Positions 54,347 through 62,984 of a DNA stretch of 64,000 bases are shown here, one piece after another. The translations under genes and the position numbers were made by a program. Under the pieces are notes generated by a model that saw only the letters and a program-made list of their open reading frames with translations, did no database searches and was not told where the DNA came from. Origin of the DNA: Cellulomonas fimi (GTDB taxonomy: Bacteria; Actinomycetota; Actinomycetes; Actinomycetales; Cellulomonadaceae); contig NZ_CP110680.1 in assembly GCF_028583725.1 (NCBI RefSeq), positions 3,844,001-3,908,000 on the forward strand, read 5' to 3'. Positions within the stretch are counted from its first letter, which is position 1. Each line of letters starts with the position of its first letter.

Positions 54347-57300
54347 ATGTCACGTCGTCCGTTGCTCGCCGGGCTCACCGCCCTGTCCGTCACCCTCGGA
54401 ACCGCCGTCCTCGGCGCGCAGCCCGCCACCGCGGCACCGCCCCCGGACACCCCGAGCGCCGCCGACCCCGGCACGCTCGACCCCCGCGCCGCCGCCCGCG
54501 TGTCGCGCGACCTGCAGGACGCCACCGGACGCGTCACCGCGTTCGTCCAGCTCGACGCGAAGTCCGGCGCCGACGTCGTCGCCGACGGCGGCTCCCCCGC
54601 CCAGGTCCGCGCCCAGGCCGAGGTCACCGAGGAGCTCGCCGAGGACGTCGTCCCGCAGGAGCAGACGGCACGCACCGCCAAGGCTGCGGAGCCGCAGCGC
54701 ATCGCCACCCTGACCAACCTCGTCGCTGGCACGCTCGTCACCGGTGACGCCGCCGAGGTCCGCGCGCTCGCCGACAGCCCCGACGTCGTGGCCGTCTACC
54801 GCGTCGCGCGCAAGACCGTCGACAACGCCCACCAGGTCGAGTTCACGCGTGCGCTCGCGACGTGGCAGAGCACGGGCCAGACCGGCGAGGGCGTCCGCGT
54901 GGGCGTCATCGACACCGGCCTCGACTACACGCACGCGGACTTCGGCGGCCCCGGCACCGTCGAGGCGTACGAGCAGGCGTACGGCGAGGACGGCACCCAG
55001 CCCGTGCCCGCCGGGCTGTTCGACCCCGAGAAGTTCCTGGGCGGCTACGACTTCGCCGGCCCGCTCTACGACGGCAACACCGACGACCCGCTGCCCGGCT
55101 CGACGCCCGTCCCCACGCCCGACGAGAACCCGATCGACCCGACGTACCTGTCCGACAACGTCGGTCACGGCACGCACGTCGCGGGCACCGCCGCCGGCTA
55201 CGGCGTCCTGCCCGACGGCACGACGTTCGAGGGCGACTACACGTCCCTGACGTCGGTCGCGGACTGGCAGGTCGGACCGGGCACCGCGCCCGAGGCCGGG
55301 CTGTACGCGTTCAAGGTGTTCGGCGACATCGGCGGCTCGACCGAGCTCACCGGTCTCGCGCTCGACCGCGCCGCCGACCCGAACGCCGACGGCGACTTCG
55401 GCGACCGGCTCGACGTGCTGAACCTGTCGCTCGGCGCCGCCGGCGCGCCCGCCGACGACCCGGACACGCTGCTGGTCAACGCGCTCGTCGCGCTCGGCAC
55501 GGTCGTCGTCAACTCCGCGGGCAACTCGGGCGACATCACCGACATCGGCGGCTCCCCCGGCAACGCCGCGGGCGCCCTGACGGTCGCCAACTCGGTCGGC
55601 TCGCCCCAGACGTACGACGGCATCGAGGTCACGGCGGCCGCGAACCCCGCGCTCGTCGGGCTGCACTCCGGCCAGAACTCCATCGCCTACTCGGGCCCGG
55701 ACGTGACCGCACCGGTCGCGTCCGTCGGTGCGTCGTTCGACGGCTGCACGGCGTTCACCGCCGCCCAGGCCGCGACGGTCGCCGGCAAGATCGCCTACCT
55801 CTGGTGGGACGACGACGACTCGACCCGCCGCTGCGGCTCGGTCGTCCGGTTCAACAACGCGACCGCCGCGGGCGCCGTCGGCGTCCTGCTGCCCACCGAG
55901 CAGACGGTCTTCTCCGCCGGCATCTCGGGCAACGCCGCGATCCCGGGCGCCCAGATGACGGCCTCCACGACCGACGCGCTGCTGCCGGAGATCACGGCCG
56001 GCACGCTCACCGTGCACATCGGCCCGTCGCTCGCCGGCGCGGTCGTCGCGGACATCGCGGGCGACGCCCTCAACCCGGGCTCGTCGCGCGGCGAGCACGG
56101 CTCGCTCGGGCACGCGAAGCCCGACGTCGCCGCGCCCGGCACGCTGATCTTCTCGGCGGCGTCCGGCACGGGCAACGAGCCGCAGTCGCTGTCCGGCACG
56201 TCGATGGCGTCGCCGCACGTCGCCGGCATCGCCGCACTCGTCCGTGGTGCGCACCCGAGCTGGGACGCCACGCAGGTCAAGGCGGCGGTCGTCAACACCG
56301 CGACGCACGACGTCTGGACGGGCCAGAACCAGACCGGTGAGACCTACGGACCGCGCCGCGTCGGGTCGGGTCGCGTCGACGCGCTCCAGGCCGTGGGCAC
56401 GAACGTCGTCGCCTACAACACGCAGGACCCGAAGCAGACGTCCGTCGCCTTCGGCGTCGTCGAGGTCGGCGCCCAGACCGTCGTGCAGAAGAAGACGGTC
56501 ACGGTGAAGAACCTCGGGACGGCGAGCGCGCGCTACAGCACGTCCGTCACCACGTCGACGACCACCGGGGGCGCGACCGTCACCGCGTCGCCCGCGTCGT
56601 TCACGCTGCCGGCCGGCGGCTCCGCGATCGTCACCCTGACGCTCACGGCCGACCCGTCGACCCTCAGCCGCGACCTCGACCCGACCTCCGCGGCGACGAC
56701 CGCCGGCGTGCCGCGCGAGTACGTGTCCGAGGTGTCAGGCCGCCTGGTGCTCACGTCGGGCTCGCAGGAGCTGCGCGTGCCCGTGCAGGCCGCGCCGCGC
56801 CTGGTCAGCGAGCTCACCGCGGCTCCCGTCGCGTTCGCCGACCCGGCCGCCACCACCGCACCGCTCACGCTCTCGGGCCGCGGCGTCGCGGAGGGCGGCT
56901 GGTACTCGCTCACCACGCCGCTCGTGCTCGGCACGACCGACGCGCGTCGCGAGGCCACGCCCGACGGCTTCCTCACCTCGGAGTCCACGCTGGCGGCCGG
57001 TGACATCCGGTACGTGGGCTGGGCGTCGAACGCTCCGCAGGTCGCGGCCGCGGGCGGCGACCCCGCCGCGGACGGCGTCATCGGGCTCGGTCTCGCCACG
57101 GACGGCGAGTGGAACACGCTCGGGCTCGGCTGGCTGCCGGTGTTCGACATCGACGTGGACGGTGACGGCACGGCGGACTTCCAGACCGCGGTGCAGAAGG
57201 TGCCGGACACCGACATCACGCTCGCGACCACGTACGACCTCGCGACCGACGACGCGGTGTCGCAGTGGCCCGTCAACGCGTTCTTCGGCAACGTCGAGGC

Positions 57301-58501
57301 GGGCGTGTTCGACAACAACGTCCTCGTCGCGCCGGTCGACATCGCCGCGCTGGGTCTCGCGCCCGGCGCGACGCCGACGGTCACGGCGTGGACGTACTCG
57401 CCGGACTACGCGGTCACGCCGCCGGCGATCGACGAGGCCGACCCGTTCACGATCGACCCGTTCGACCCGCCGTTCTGGTTCGAGCCGGACATCGCGGGCT
57501 CGTTCTCGTCGCTCGGCGCGGACGGCACCGAGATCCCCGTGCACCGCTCCGCGGACGCGGGCTCCGGCACGCTGCTCGTCCTGCACCACCTCAACGCCGA
57601 CCCCGCCGCGCGTGCGCAGCTCGTCGACGTGACGGTGCCGGAGCCGACGGCGACGACCACGACGCTCACGGCGAGCGGCGCGTCGAAGGCCGGCCAGGAG
57701 CTCACGCTCACGGCGACCGTCACCCCGGCCGAGGCCACGGGCACGGTGCGGTTCCTCGACGGCGACACGGAGATCGCGTCGGCGGCGGTCAGCGGCGGCA
57801 CGGCGACCGCGAAGGTCCGCCTCGGCGCCGGGAAGCACGCGCTGACCGCGGTGTTCACGCCCGACAGCGCGCTGTTCGCGTCGTCGACGTCCGCGGTCGT
57901 CACGGTCGACCTGAAGAAGTCGGGGTCGTCCACGGCGCTCACGCTGTCGCGGAACTCCGGCCCGTACGGTGCCGCGGTCGCCGCGACCGTCACCGTCACG
58001 GGTCAGACGGCGGCGCCCGCGGGCACCGTCGAGATCCGTGAGGGCAGCAAGGTCCTCGGCACCGGCACGCTCGCGGTGACCGGCCTGGTCGGGACGGCGA
58101 CGATCGCCCTGCCGCAGGACCTCACCGTCGGCACGCACCAGCTCACGGCGGTGTACACCGGCAGCGCGGACGTCTCGACGTCGAAGTCGCAGCGGTCCTA
58201 CCGGGTGACGCCGGCCGTCGCGAAGGCGACGCTGTCGACGGAGTCGTGGACCGTCCCGGCGGGCGCGAAGCCGTCCGTCACGGTGACGGTGTCGGGTGCC
58301 GCGGGTGCTCCGGCGCCCACGGGCAAGGTGACGGTGCTGCACAACCTGCGGACCGTCGCGACCGTCCAGCTGAAGGACGGCGCGGCCACCGTCACGCTGC
58401 CCGCCGTGAAGGTCGGTGGCTACGTCACCGCCCTCTACGCGGGTGACAAGGGCTACCTGCCCACGGTCACGACGCACGCCCTCACGGTGACGCGGTCCTG
58501 A
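54347..58501 (+). CDS. Large secreted subtilisin-like serine protease (S8) with C-terminal Ig-like repeats
   Basis: 1384 residues. A signal peptide (about 1-32) and an inhibitor-I9-like propeptide (about 50-150) precede the S8 domain with catalytic Asp189 (VIDTGLDYTH), His274 (GHGTHVAGT) and Ser619 (SGTSMASPHVAGIAAL). The gap between His and Ser holds a PA insert (about 430-560). A fibronectin-like region follows, then three bacterial Ig-like repeats (from about 1100: TTTLTASGASKAGQELTLTA; SSTALTLSRNSGPYGAAV; the last from ATLSTESWTVPAGAKP). It resembles Vpr-type extracellular proteases. No sortase signal is seen. ATG start with AGGGA upstream; two hairpins follow the stop. Confidence 0.94.
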   Translation: MSRRPLLAGLTALSVTLGTAVLGAQPATAAPPPDTPSAADPGTLDPRAAARVSRDLQDATGRVTAFVQLDAKSGADVVADGGSPAQVRAQAEVTEELAEDVVPQEQTARTAKAAEPQRIATLTNLVAGTLVTGDAAEVRALADSPDVVAVYRVARKTVDNAHQVEFTRALATWQSTGQTGEGVRVGVIDTGLDYTHADFGGPGTVEAYEQAYGEDGTQPVPAGLFDPEKFLGGYDFAGPLYDGNTDDPLPGSTPVPTPDENPIDPTYLSDNVGHGTHVAGTAAGYGVLPDGTTFEGDYTSLTSVADWQVGPGTAPEAGLYAFKVFGDIGGSTELTGLALDRAADPNADGDFGDRLDVLNLSLGAAGAPADDPDTLLVNALVALGTVVVNSAGNSGDITDIGGSPGNAAGALTVANSVGSPQTYDGIEVTAAANPALVGLHSGQNSIAYSGPDVTAPVASVGASFDGCTAFTAAQAATVAGKIAYLWWDDDDSTRRCGSVVRFNNATAAGAVGVLLPTEQTVFSAGISGNAAIPGAQMTASTTDALLPEITAGTLTVHIGPSLAGAVVADIAGDALNPGSSRGEHGSLGHAKPDVAAPGTLIFSAASGTGNEPQSLSGTSMASPHVAGIAALVRGAHPSWDATQVKAAVVNTATHDVWTGQNQTGETYGPRRVGSGRVDALQAVGTNVVAYNTQDPKQTSVAFGVVEVGAQTVVQKKTVTVKNLGTASARYSTSVTTSTTTGGATVTASPASFTLPAGGSAIVTLTLTADPSTLSRDLDPTSAATTAGVPREYVSEVSGRLVLTSGSQELRVPVQAAPRLVSELTAAPVAFADPAATTAPLTLSGRGVAEGGWYSLTTPLVLGTTDARREATPDGFLTSESTLAAGDIRYVGWASNAPQVAAAGGDPAADGVIGLGLATDGEWNTLGLGWLPVFDIDVDGDGTADFQTAVQKVPDTDITLATTYDLATDDAVSQWPVNAFFGNVEAGVFDNNVLVAPVDIAALGLAPGATPTVTAWTYSPDYAVTPPAIDEADPFTIDPFDPPFWFEPDIAGSFSSLGADGTEIPVHRSADAGSGTLLVLHHLNADPAARAQLVDVTVPEPTATTTTLTASGASKAGQELTLTATVTPAEATGTVRFLDGDTEIASAAVSGGTATAKVRLGAGKHALTAVFTPDSALFASSTSAVVTVDLKKSGSSTALTLSRNSGPYGAAVAATVTVTGQTAAPAGTVEIREGSKVLGTGTLAVTGLVGTATIALPQDLTVGTHQLTAVYTGSADVSTSKSQRSYRVTPAVAKATLSTESWTVPAGAKPSVTVTVSGAAGAPAPTGKVTVLHNLRTVATVQLKDGAATVTLPAVKVGGYVTALYAGDKGYLPTVTTHALTVTRS

Positions 58502-58504
58502 CCA

Positions 58505-58530
58505 CGCGGGACCGCCCGTGCGGTCCCGCG
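58505..58530 (+). terminator. First terminator after the subtilase gene
   Basis: A perfect 11-bp stem (58505-58515 with 58520-58530) with a 4-base loop, three bases after the stop codon. Confidence 0.85.
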
Positions 58531-58557
58531 TCGGGCCCCTGACCTGGGGTTCTCGGC

Positions 58558-58618
58558 ACGAGGGCGGGTCCTCCGACCGGAACGACGCACGTCGTCCGGA
58601 CGGGGGACCCGCCCTCGT
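58558..58618 (+). terminator. Second terminator after the subtilase gene
   Basis: A perfect 14-bp stem (58558-58571 with 58605-58618) enclosing 33 bases, which can pair further inside. It lies before the next plus-strand gene. Confidence 0.7.
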
Positions 58619-58659
58619 CGGGCGTCAAGTCCCGTGCCGGACGCGTCGATTCCCTCCGT

Positions 58660-59211
58660 ATGCCGCTGTTCCGTCGCACGCCCAGGCCCACGGACGGCTC
58701 CGTGGTGCCCACGCCGCACGGACCCGCCGGGGCCGAGCACGTGGACGCCGCACCGCCGGACGCCCTCGCACCGCTCAACGCCGCCGAGCTCGTCTGGACC
58801 GCGCAGCAGCGCGCGCTCGTCGAGGAGCTGTGCGACGGCTCGCTCGACGCGAAGGCCGTCGGCGACCTGTTCGACCGCGTCCAGGCGACGTGGCGCGCGA
58901 GCGAGGACCGCCCCGACCCGGAGCCGCTCGTCAACGCGTTCGGGGTCGCGCTCGGCGACCTGCTCGTGCAGCGCGTGCCCGGGCTCGCGTGGGCGTCGCA
59001 CACCGACGCGTCGGGCACGCGCCTGGCGCTGACCCACCCGACGGGCGGGCTGCTGCTGCTCCCGATCACGACCGTGGCCGACGAGTGGGGGTCGGCGCCC
59101 GAGCGCTGGTTCGTCGCGACGGTGCACCGGTCGGCGGGGACCGCACTGGCGACGCTCGCGGCCGGTCAGCCCGAGGCCGAGGCCGCGGGGACGGACGCTC
59201 CGTCGGCCTGA
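58660..59211 (+). CDS. DUF3806-like hypothetical protein
   Basis: 183 residues. A disordered start (MPLFRRTPRPTDGSVVPTP) precedes a compact domain with LVNAFGVALGDLLVQRVPGL, WASHTDASGTRLALTHPTGG and LLLLPITTVADEWGS, which resembles DUF3806 proteins. No signal peptide or membrane helix. An Ala/Glu-rich tail follows. ATG start without a strong ribosome binding site. It is isolated between a terminator and the convergent rnhA. Function unknown. Confidence 0.65.
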   Translation: MPLFRRTPRPTDGSVVPTPHGPAGAEHVDAAPPDALAPLNAAELVWTAQQRALVEELCDGSLDAKAVGDLFDRVQATWRASEDRPDPEPLVNAFGVALGDLLVQRVPGLAWASHTDASGTRLALTHPTGGLLLLPITTVADEWGSAPERWFVATVHRSAGTALATLAAGQPEAEAAGTDAPSA

Positions 59212-59266
59212 CGGCGGCTCGCCCGGCCTGACGGCTCGTCGACGCCGGGCGCGGGTGGCGGCCCGC

Positions 59267-59899
59267 TCAGAAGAGCGTGTCGACGACGACCGCGGGCGCG
59301 GACCGTCCGGGTCGGGCCGGCACCGCACGATCGGGCGCGGCCCCGGCCGGGCCTGCGGACGCGGCAGGACCGGGCGTCGGGACGGCCGCGGCCGGGACCG
59401 ACGGCTCCGGGCGGCCCGGGCCGCCGACCGCGTTCGCCGGCAGCGACGACTGCGCCGACGACGGCTTCCCGTCACGCGCCTCCCGGGCGGCGACACCCGC
59501 GAGCTCGTCGGCGCGCTCGTTGAACCGGTCGCCCCGGTGCCCACGGACCCACGCGAACGCGACCGGCCCGGGGCGCTCCGCGATGGCGCGGTCGATCGCC
59601 TGGATGAGTGCGAGGTTCTGCACGGGGCCGCCGCTGGCCGTCCGCCAGCCCTTGCGCTTCCACCCGTGCACCCACTCCGAGGAGCACTTGATCGCGTACT
59701 GCGAGTCCGCCTCGATGCGCAGCGGCTCGTCGCCCGGGTGCGCGTGGATGGCCTCCAGGACCGCGGTGAGCTCGGCGATCTGGTTGGTGCCGGACGCGGC
59801 GCCCCCGCTCGCGTGCGTGCCGTCGTGGTTGGCCCACGCCCAGCCGATCGCGCCGCCGGGGTTGCGCAGGCAGGAGCCGTCGGTGCTGACCGTGATCAC
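59267..59899 (-). CDS. rnhA: Ribonuclease HI with Ala/Pro-rich C-terminal tail
   Basis: 210 residues. The first 145 residues are an RNase HI domain with the catalytic acidic set: Asp in STDGSCLRNPGG, Glu in QIAELTAVLEA, Asp in IEADSQYAI, and Asp in RADELAGVAA; GHRGDRFNERADELA gives the handle and His loop. It degrades RNA in RNA-DNA hybrids. About 65 residues of Ala/Pro/Gly-rich sequence follow (SSLPANAVGGPGRPEPSVPA), ending in VVVDTLF. The GTG (VITVSTDG) is the most natural start; no strong ribosome binding site is seen. Confidence 0.93.
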   Translation of the reverse strand: MITVSTDGSCLRNPGGAIGWAWANHDGTHASGGAASGTNQIAELTAVLEAIHAHPGDEPLRIEADSQYAIKCSSEWVHGWKRKGWRTASGGPVQNLALIQAIDRAIAERPGPVAFAWVRGHRGDRFNERADELAGVAAREARDGKPSSAQSSLPANAVGGPGRPEPSVPAAAVPTPGPAASAGPAGAAPDRAVPARPGRSAPAVVVDTLF

Positions 59900-59980
59900 G
59901 AGCGTCGATTCTGCCGTGCCGGGAGGGCCGAACGGTGCACGTCGCTCAGGTCGGGCGCGCGTCGCGCCGATGAACTCCGC

Positions 59981-60502
59981 ATGACGACGATCGACGACGT
60001 CGACCTCTTCGGTGAGGCGTTCGGTGGCTTCCGGTCGGTGGGCGTCGCGCGGCGACGTCACTCGGCGGTCCTGACCGTGCTGGCGCTGCTCGCGGCCGCG
60101 GGCGTCGTCGGCGCGGGCTTCGTGTGGGCGCGGGACAACGCGCGCGGCCCGGTCGTGGAGCACGTGGACGCACGCACGCTGCTGCCGGTCTTCGCGACCG
60201 CGCAGGGTGTCGACGACGTGGTCGACCCGGCCGAGATCGGGCGCCTGCTGGTCGACCGGTCGTCGACGCGGTTCCTCGCCGAGACGGAGAGCGGCCGCCA
60301 CTACGCGGCCGTGAGCACCACCGGCGAGCTGTGCCTGCTGACGCTGCCGCCGGGCGACCTGGCCGAGCTCGGCTGCGTGTCGTCCGTCACGGGCGCGCAG
60401 CTCGCGTCGGGCGACGTGTGGCTGGCGGCAGAAGGTGGACCCGCCCCCGCAGCCGACGACGGCTGGCGTGAGGCGGGTCCGAACCTGTGGGTGCGCGGCT
60501 GA
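59981..60502 (+). CDS. Small membrane-anchored protein of unknown function
   Basis: 173 residues. A 27-residue cytoplasmic start (MTTIDDVDLFGEAFGGFRSV) is followed by one membrane helix (about 29-49) and an extracellular domain with HYAAVSTTGELCLLTLPPGD and two Cys (ELCLL, ELGCV). I recognise no family. It is divergent from rnhA with an 81-base gap. ATG start. Confidence 0.65.
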   Translation: MTTIDDVDLFGEAFGGFRSVGVARRRHSAVLTVLALLAAAGVVGAGFVWARDNARGPVVEHVDARTLLPVFATAQGVDDVVDPAEIGRLLVDRSSTRFLAETESGRHYAAVSTTGELCLLTLPPGDLAELGCVSSVTGAQLASGDVWLAAEGGPAPAADDGWREAGPNLWVRG

Positions 60503-60539
60503 CGTCTGCCGGCCGCTGACGGGCGCTCCGCGAGGAGCG

Positions 60540-61133
60540 TCACTCCCCGGGGAGCCGCAGCCGGGCGCCGAGCGCGACGGCGGCGATCACGGCCCCGGCG
60601 GCGGCGAGCACCACGTCCTTGAGGACGTACTGCGCGACGATCGTCGGGCCGCCCGCGGGGAACAGCTCGTCGAAGAACAGCACGAGCGGCGACATGATGC
60701 CGACGAGCGCGCCCGCGAGCAGGACGAGCCCGGCCCGCAGGAAGCGCCCGGTGACGAGCGTGAGGCCGATGACGGTCTCGAGGACGGCGGTGAGCAGGAG
60801 CGCCGCGGTCGGGCCGACGAGCCCGAGCGTGAGCTCGCCGATCGTGCGCTGGGCGAGCTCGGCGGCCGGGCTGACGCCGGGGAAGAACTTGAGCACGCCG
60901 AAGCCGAGGAAGACGAGGCCGAGCGAGATCCGCAGGGCCGTGACCGAGTGCTTCGTGAGCACGCGGGCCAGGGCGGCGACCGCGTCGTCGGCGAGCGCCC
61001 GGGTGCGGGCGACGCGGCCGGTGGCGCGGGGGCGTGTCATGGTCGGCCGGTCGGTGCCGGCGAGGGTGTTGTCCGGGACGGTCGTCGTGGGTCGCACGGC
61101 GGCGCGGCGGGTGCCGGTGGTGGTCGAGGTCAT
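60540..61133 (-). CDS. DoxX-family membrane protein
   Basis: 197 residues. A disordered Thr/Arg/Pro N-terminus of about 50 residues is followed by four membrane helices (about 68-85, 105-130, 132-150 and 168-190). LRISLGLVFLGFGVLKFFPG and TAVLETVIGLTLVTG are characteristic of the DoxX/YkgB type. Such proteins are linked to respiratory or redox balance, but the role here is unknown. The ATG has AAAGG upstream. A perfect inverted repeat lies about 70 bases before the start. Confidence 0.85.
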   Translation of the reverse strand: MTSTTTGTRRAAVRPTTTVPDNTLAGTDRPTMTRPRATGRVARTRALADDAVAALARVLTKHSVTALRISLGLVFLGFGVLKFFPGVSPAAELAQRTIGELTLGLVGPTAALLLTAVLETVIGLTLVTGRFLRAGLVLLAGALVGIMSPLVLFFDELFPAGGPTIVAQYVLKDVVLAAAGAVIAAVALGARLRLPGE

Positions 61134-61203
61134 GGTGGTGCCTTTCGGGGCGGGCCCGCGTCGGGCCGTCGGGGGTGCCGGCGGTGTCCGGCGGGGTCCT
61201 GTG

Positions 61204-61219
61204 GCTACCGGTCGGTAGC
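61204..61219. promoter_or_regulatory. Palindromic operator GCTACCGGTCGGTAGC before the DoxX gene
   Basis: A perfect 7+2+7 inverted repeat (61204-61210, spacer GT, 61213-61219) located 71-86 bases upstream of the DoxX start. Its TACCG/CGGTA arms are typical of TetR-family operators. No TetR gene is present nearby. Confidence 0.55.
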
Positions 61220-61278
61220 TCACGACCCAGCAGGAGGGACGCCTCCCGATGTCTGATACGCCCGGTTCTACTCATCAC

Positions 61279-61307
61279 CCGGACGGGTGACCAGGACCCC
61301 CGTCCGG
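61279..61307 (-). terminator. Hairpin after the exonuclease gene
   Basis: A perfect 9-bp stem (61279-61287 with 61299-61307) with an 11-base loop, 24 bases beyond the exonuclease stop. Confidence 0.6.
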
Positions 61308-61331
61308 CACGCGCGGCCCGTGCCCCGCCGC

Positions 61332-62285
61332 TCAGTCCGCCGACGCGAGCGCGTCGACCACGCGCTTGACGCTCGACGCCAGCCCCCACCGCTCCGCGAG
61401 CGCGACGAGCCTCTCGGGGTCGGCCGCGACCCGTGGCAACGCGTCGGGCACGTCGCCCACGGGCGCGTCGGGCGCGACCTGCACCACGCGCGGCGCGACC
61501 GCGAGGTAGTCCGCCGCCTCGGTCAGCCGCCGCCGCTGCGTCGCGGTGAGCCCCGGGTCGCCGGCGTCGCGCGCGGCGAGGATCCCGTCGAGCGACCCGT
61601 ACCGGTGCACGAGCGTCGCCGCCGTCTTCTCCCCGATCCCCGGCACACCCGGCAGACCGTCGCTCGGGTCGCCGCGCAGCACCGCCATGTCGGCGTACGC
61701 CTGGCCCGACGCGACCGCGTACCGCTCGGCCAGCCGCGCCGCGTCGACGACCTCGAGGTCCTTGATCCCGCGCACCGTGTAGAGCACACGCACGTGCGCC
61801 TCGTCGTCGACCAGCTGGAACAGGTCCCGGTCGCCCGTGACGACGTCGACGGCGGCCCGCTCGTCGGCGGGCCGCGCCTTCTCGCGGGCGACGAGCGTGC
61901 CGATGACGTCGTCGGCCTCGAACCCGGGCGCCCCGACGCGCGCGATGCCGAACGCCTCGAGCACCTCGACGATGACCGGCACCTGCGGCGTGAGCAGGTC
62001 CGGGACCTCCTCGACGTCGGACCCGCCCGGGACGGCCTGCGCGACGCGGTGCGCCTTGTAGGACGGGATCGCCTCGACGCGGAACGCCGGGCGCCAGTCG
62101 TCGTCCCAGCACGCGACCAACCGCGTCGGCCGCCGGTCCTGCACGAGCCGCGCGATCATGTCGAGCAGCCCACGCACCGCGTTGACGGGCGTCCCGTCGG
62201 GCGCCTTGACCGAGTCGGGCACCCCGAAGAACGCGCGGAAGTACAGCGAGGCGGAGTCGAGCAGCAGCAGCCGTCCGTTGGTCAT
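61332..62285 (-). CDS. Stand-alone 5'-3' exonuclease (flap endonuclease, PolA N-domain type)
   Basis: 317 residues. It matches the 5' nuclease domain of DNA polymerase I: LLLLDSASLYFRAFFGVPDS, VACWDDDWRPAFRVEAIPSY, FEADDVIGTLVAREKARPAD, VVTGDRDLFQLVDD and the helix-hairpin-helix PSDGLPGVPGIGEKTAATL. The metal-binding acidic residues are present. It should cut 5' flaps in replication and repair. No polymerase domain is attached; polA is presumably elsewhere. ATG start; single gene followed by a hairpin. Confidence 0.93.
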   Translation of the reverse strand: MTNGRLLLLDSASLYFRAFFGVPDSVKAPDGTPVNAVRGLLDMIARLVQDRRPTRLVACWDDDWRPAFRVEAIPSYKAHRVAQAVPGGSDVEEVPDLLTPQVPVIVEVLEAFGIARVGAPGFEADDVIGTLVAREKARPADERAAVDVVTGDRDLFQLVDDEAHVRVLYTVRGIKDLEVVDAARLAERYAVASGQAYADMAVLRGDPSDGLPGVPGIGEKTAATLVHRYGSLDGILAARDAGDPGLTATQRRRLTEAADYLAVAPRVVQVAPDAPVGDVPDALPRVAADPERLVALAERWGLASSVKRVVDALASAD

Positions 62286-62339
62286 GCCCGGACGCTACCG
62301 GCGCCCGCCCACGCACCGCGCCAGGACCGGGCCCGCCCG

Positions 62340-62984
62340 TCAGCCGCCGAGGTACCGCAGGATCGCCAGCACGCGGCGGTTGTAGGCGGACCCGGCGACC
62401 AGGCCGAGCTTGTCGAAGATCGCGTTCGCGTGCTTCTCCACGGCCGACGTCGACAGGTGCAGCGTGCGGGCGACGCCCGCGTTCGTCCGGCCCTCGGCCA
62501 TCGCCGCGAGCACGTCGCGCTCACGGCCGGTCAGGGCGGCCAGCGGGTCGGTTCGCGTCGTGTCCCGCAGCAGCTGGCGGACGACCTCGGGGTCGACGAC
62601 GAGCCCGCCGGCCCGCACACGCTCGACCGCGTCGAGGAACTCGTCGACGGCCATCACGCGGTCCTTGAGCAGGTACCCGACCGCACGCGCGTCGTCGCCC
62701 ATCAGCCGCGTCGTGTACTCGCGCTCCACGTACTGCGACAGCACGACGATCCCGACGTCGGGCCACCGCCGCCGGATCTCGACCGCGGCGCGCACGCCCT
62801 CGTCGGTGTGGGTCGGGGGCATCCGCACGTCGATCACCACGACGTCGGGCCGCTCGGCGGCGAGGCGGGCGAGCAGCTGGTCGGCGTCCGGGTACGCGGC
62901 GACGACGTCGTGCCCCTCGTCCACGAGCAGCGCGCGCACGCCCTCGCGCAGGAGCGTCGAGTCCTCGGCCAGCATCAGGCGCAC
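62340..62984 (-). CDS. NarL/LuxR-type response regulator
   Basis: 214 residues. A receiver domain (about 1-125) with the acidic pair in MLAEDSTLLREG, the phospho-Asp in VVVIDVRMPP, and the Lys in YLLKDRVM. A LuxR-type helix-turn-helix (about 150-214) shows LTGRERDVLAAMAEGRTNAG and LSTSAVEKHANAIFDKLGL. It is the partner of the upstream histidine kinase; the GTG start overlaps the kinase end by ten bases, and an ATG three codons on (TGATG junction) is an alternative. Target genes are unknown. Confidence 0.93.
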   Translation of the reverse strand: MRLMLAEDSTLLREGVRALLVDEGHDVVAAYPDADQLLARLAAERPDVVVIDVRMPPTHTDEGVRAAVEIRRRWPDVGIVVLSQYVEREYTTRLMGDDARAVGYLLKDRVMAVDEFLDAVERVRAGGLVVDPEVVRQLLRDTTRTDPLAALTGRERDVLAAMAEGRTNAGVARTLHLSTSAVEKHANAIFDKLGLVAGSAYNRRVLAILRYLGG

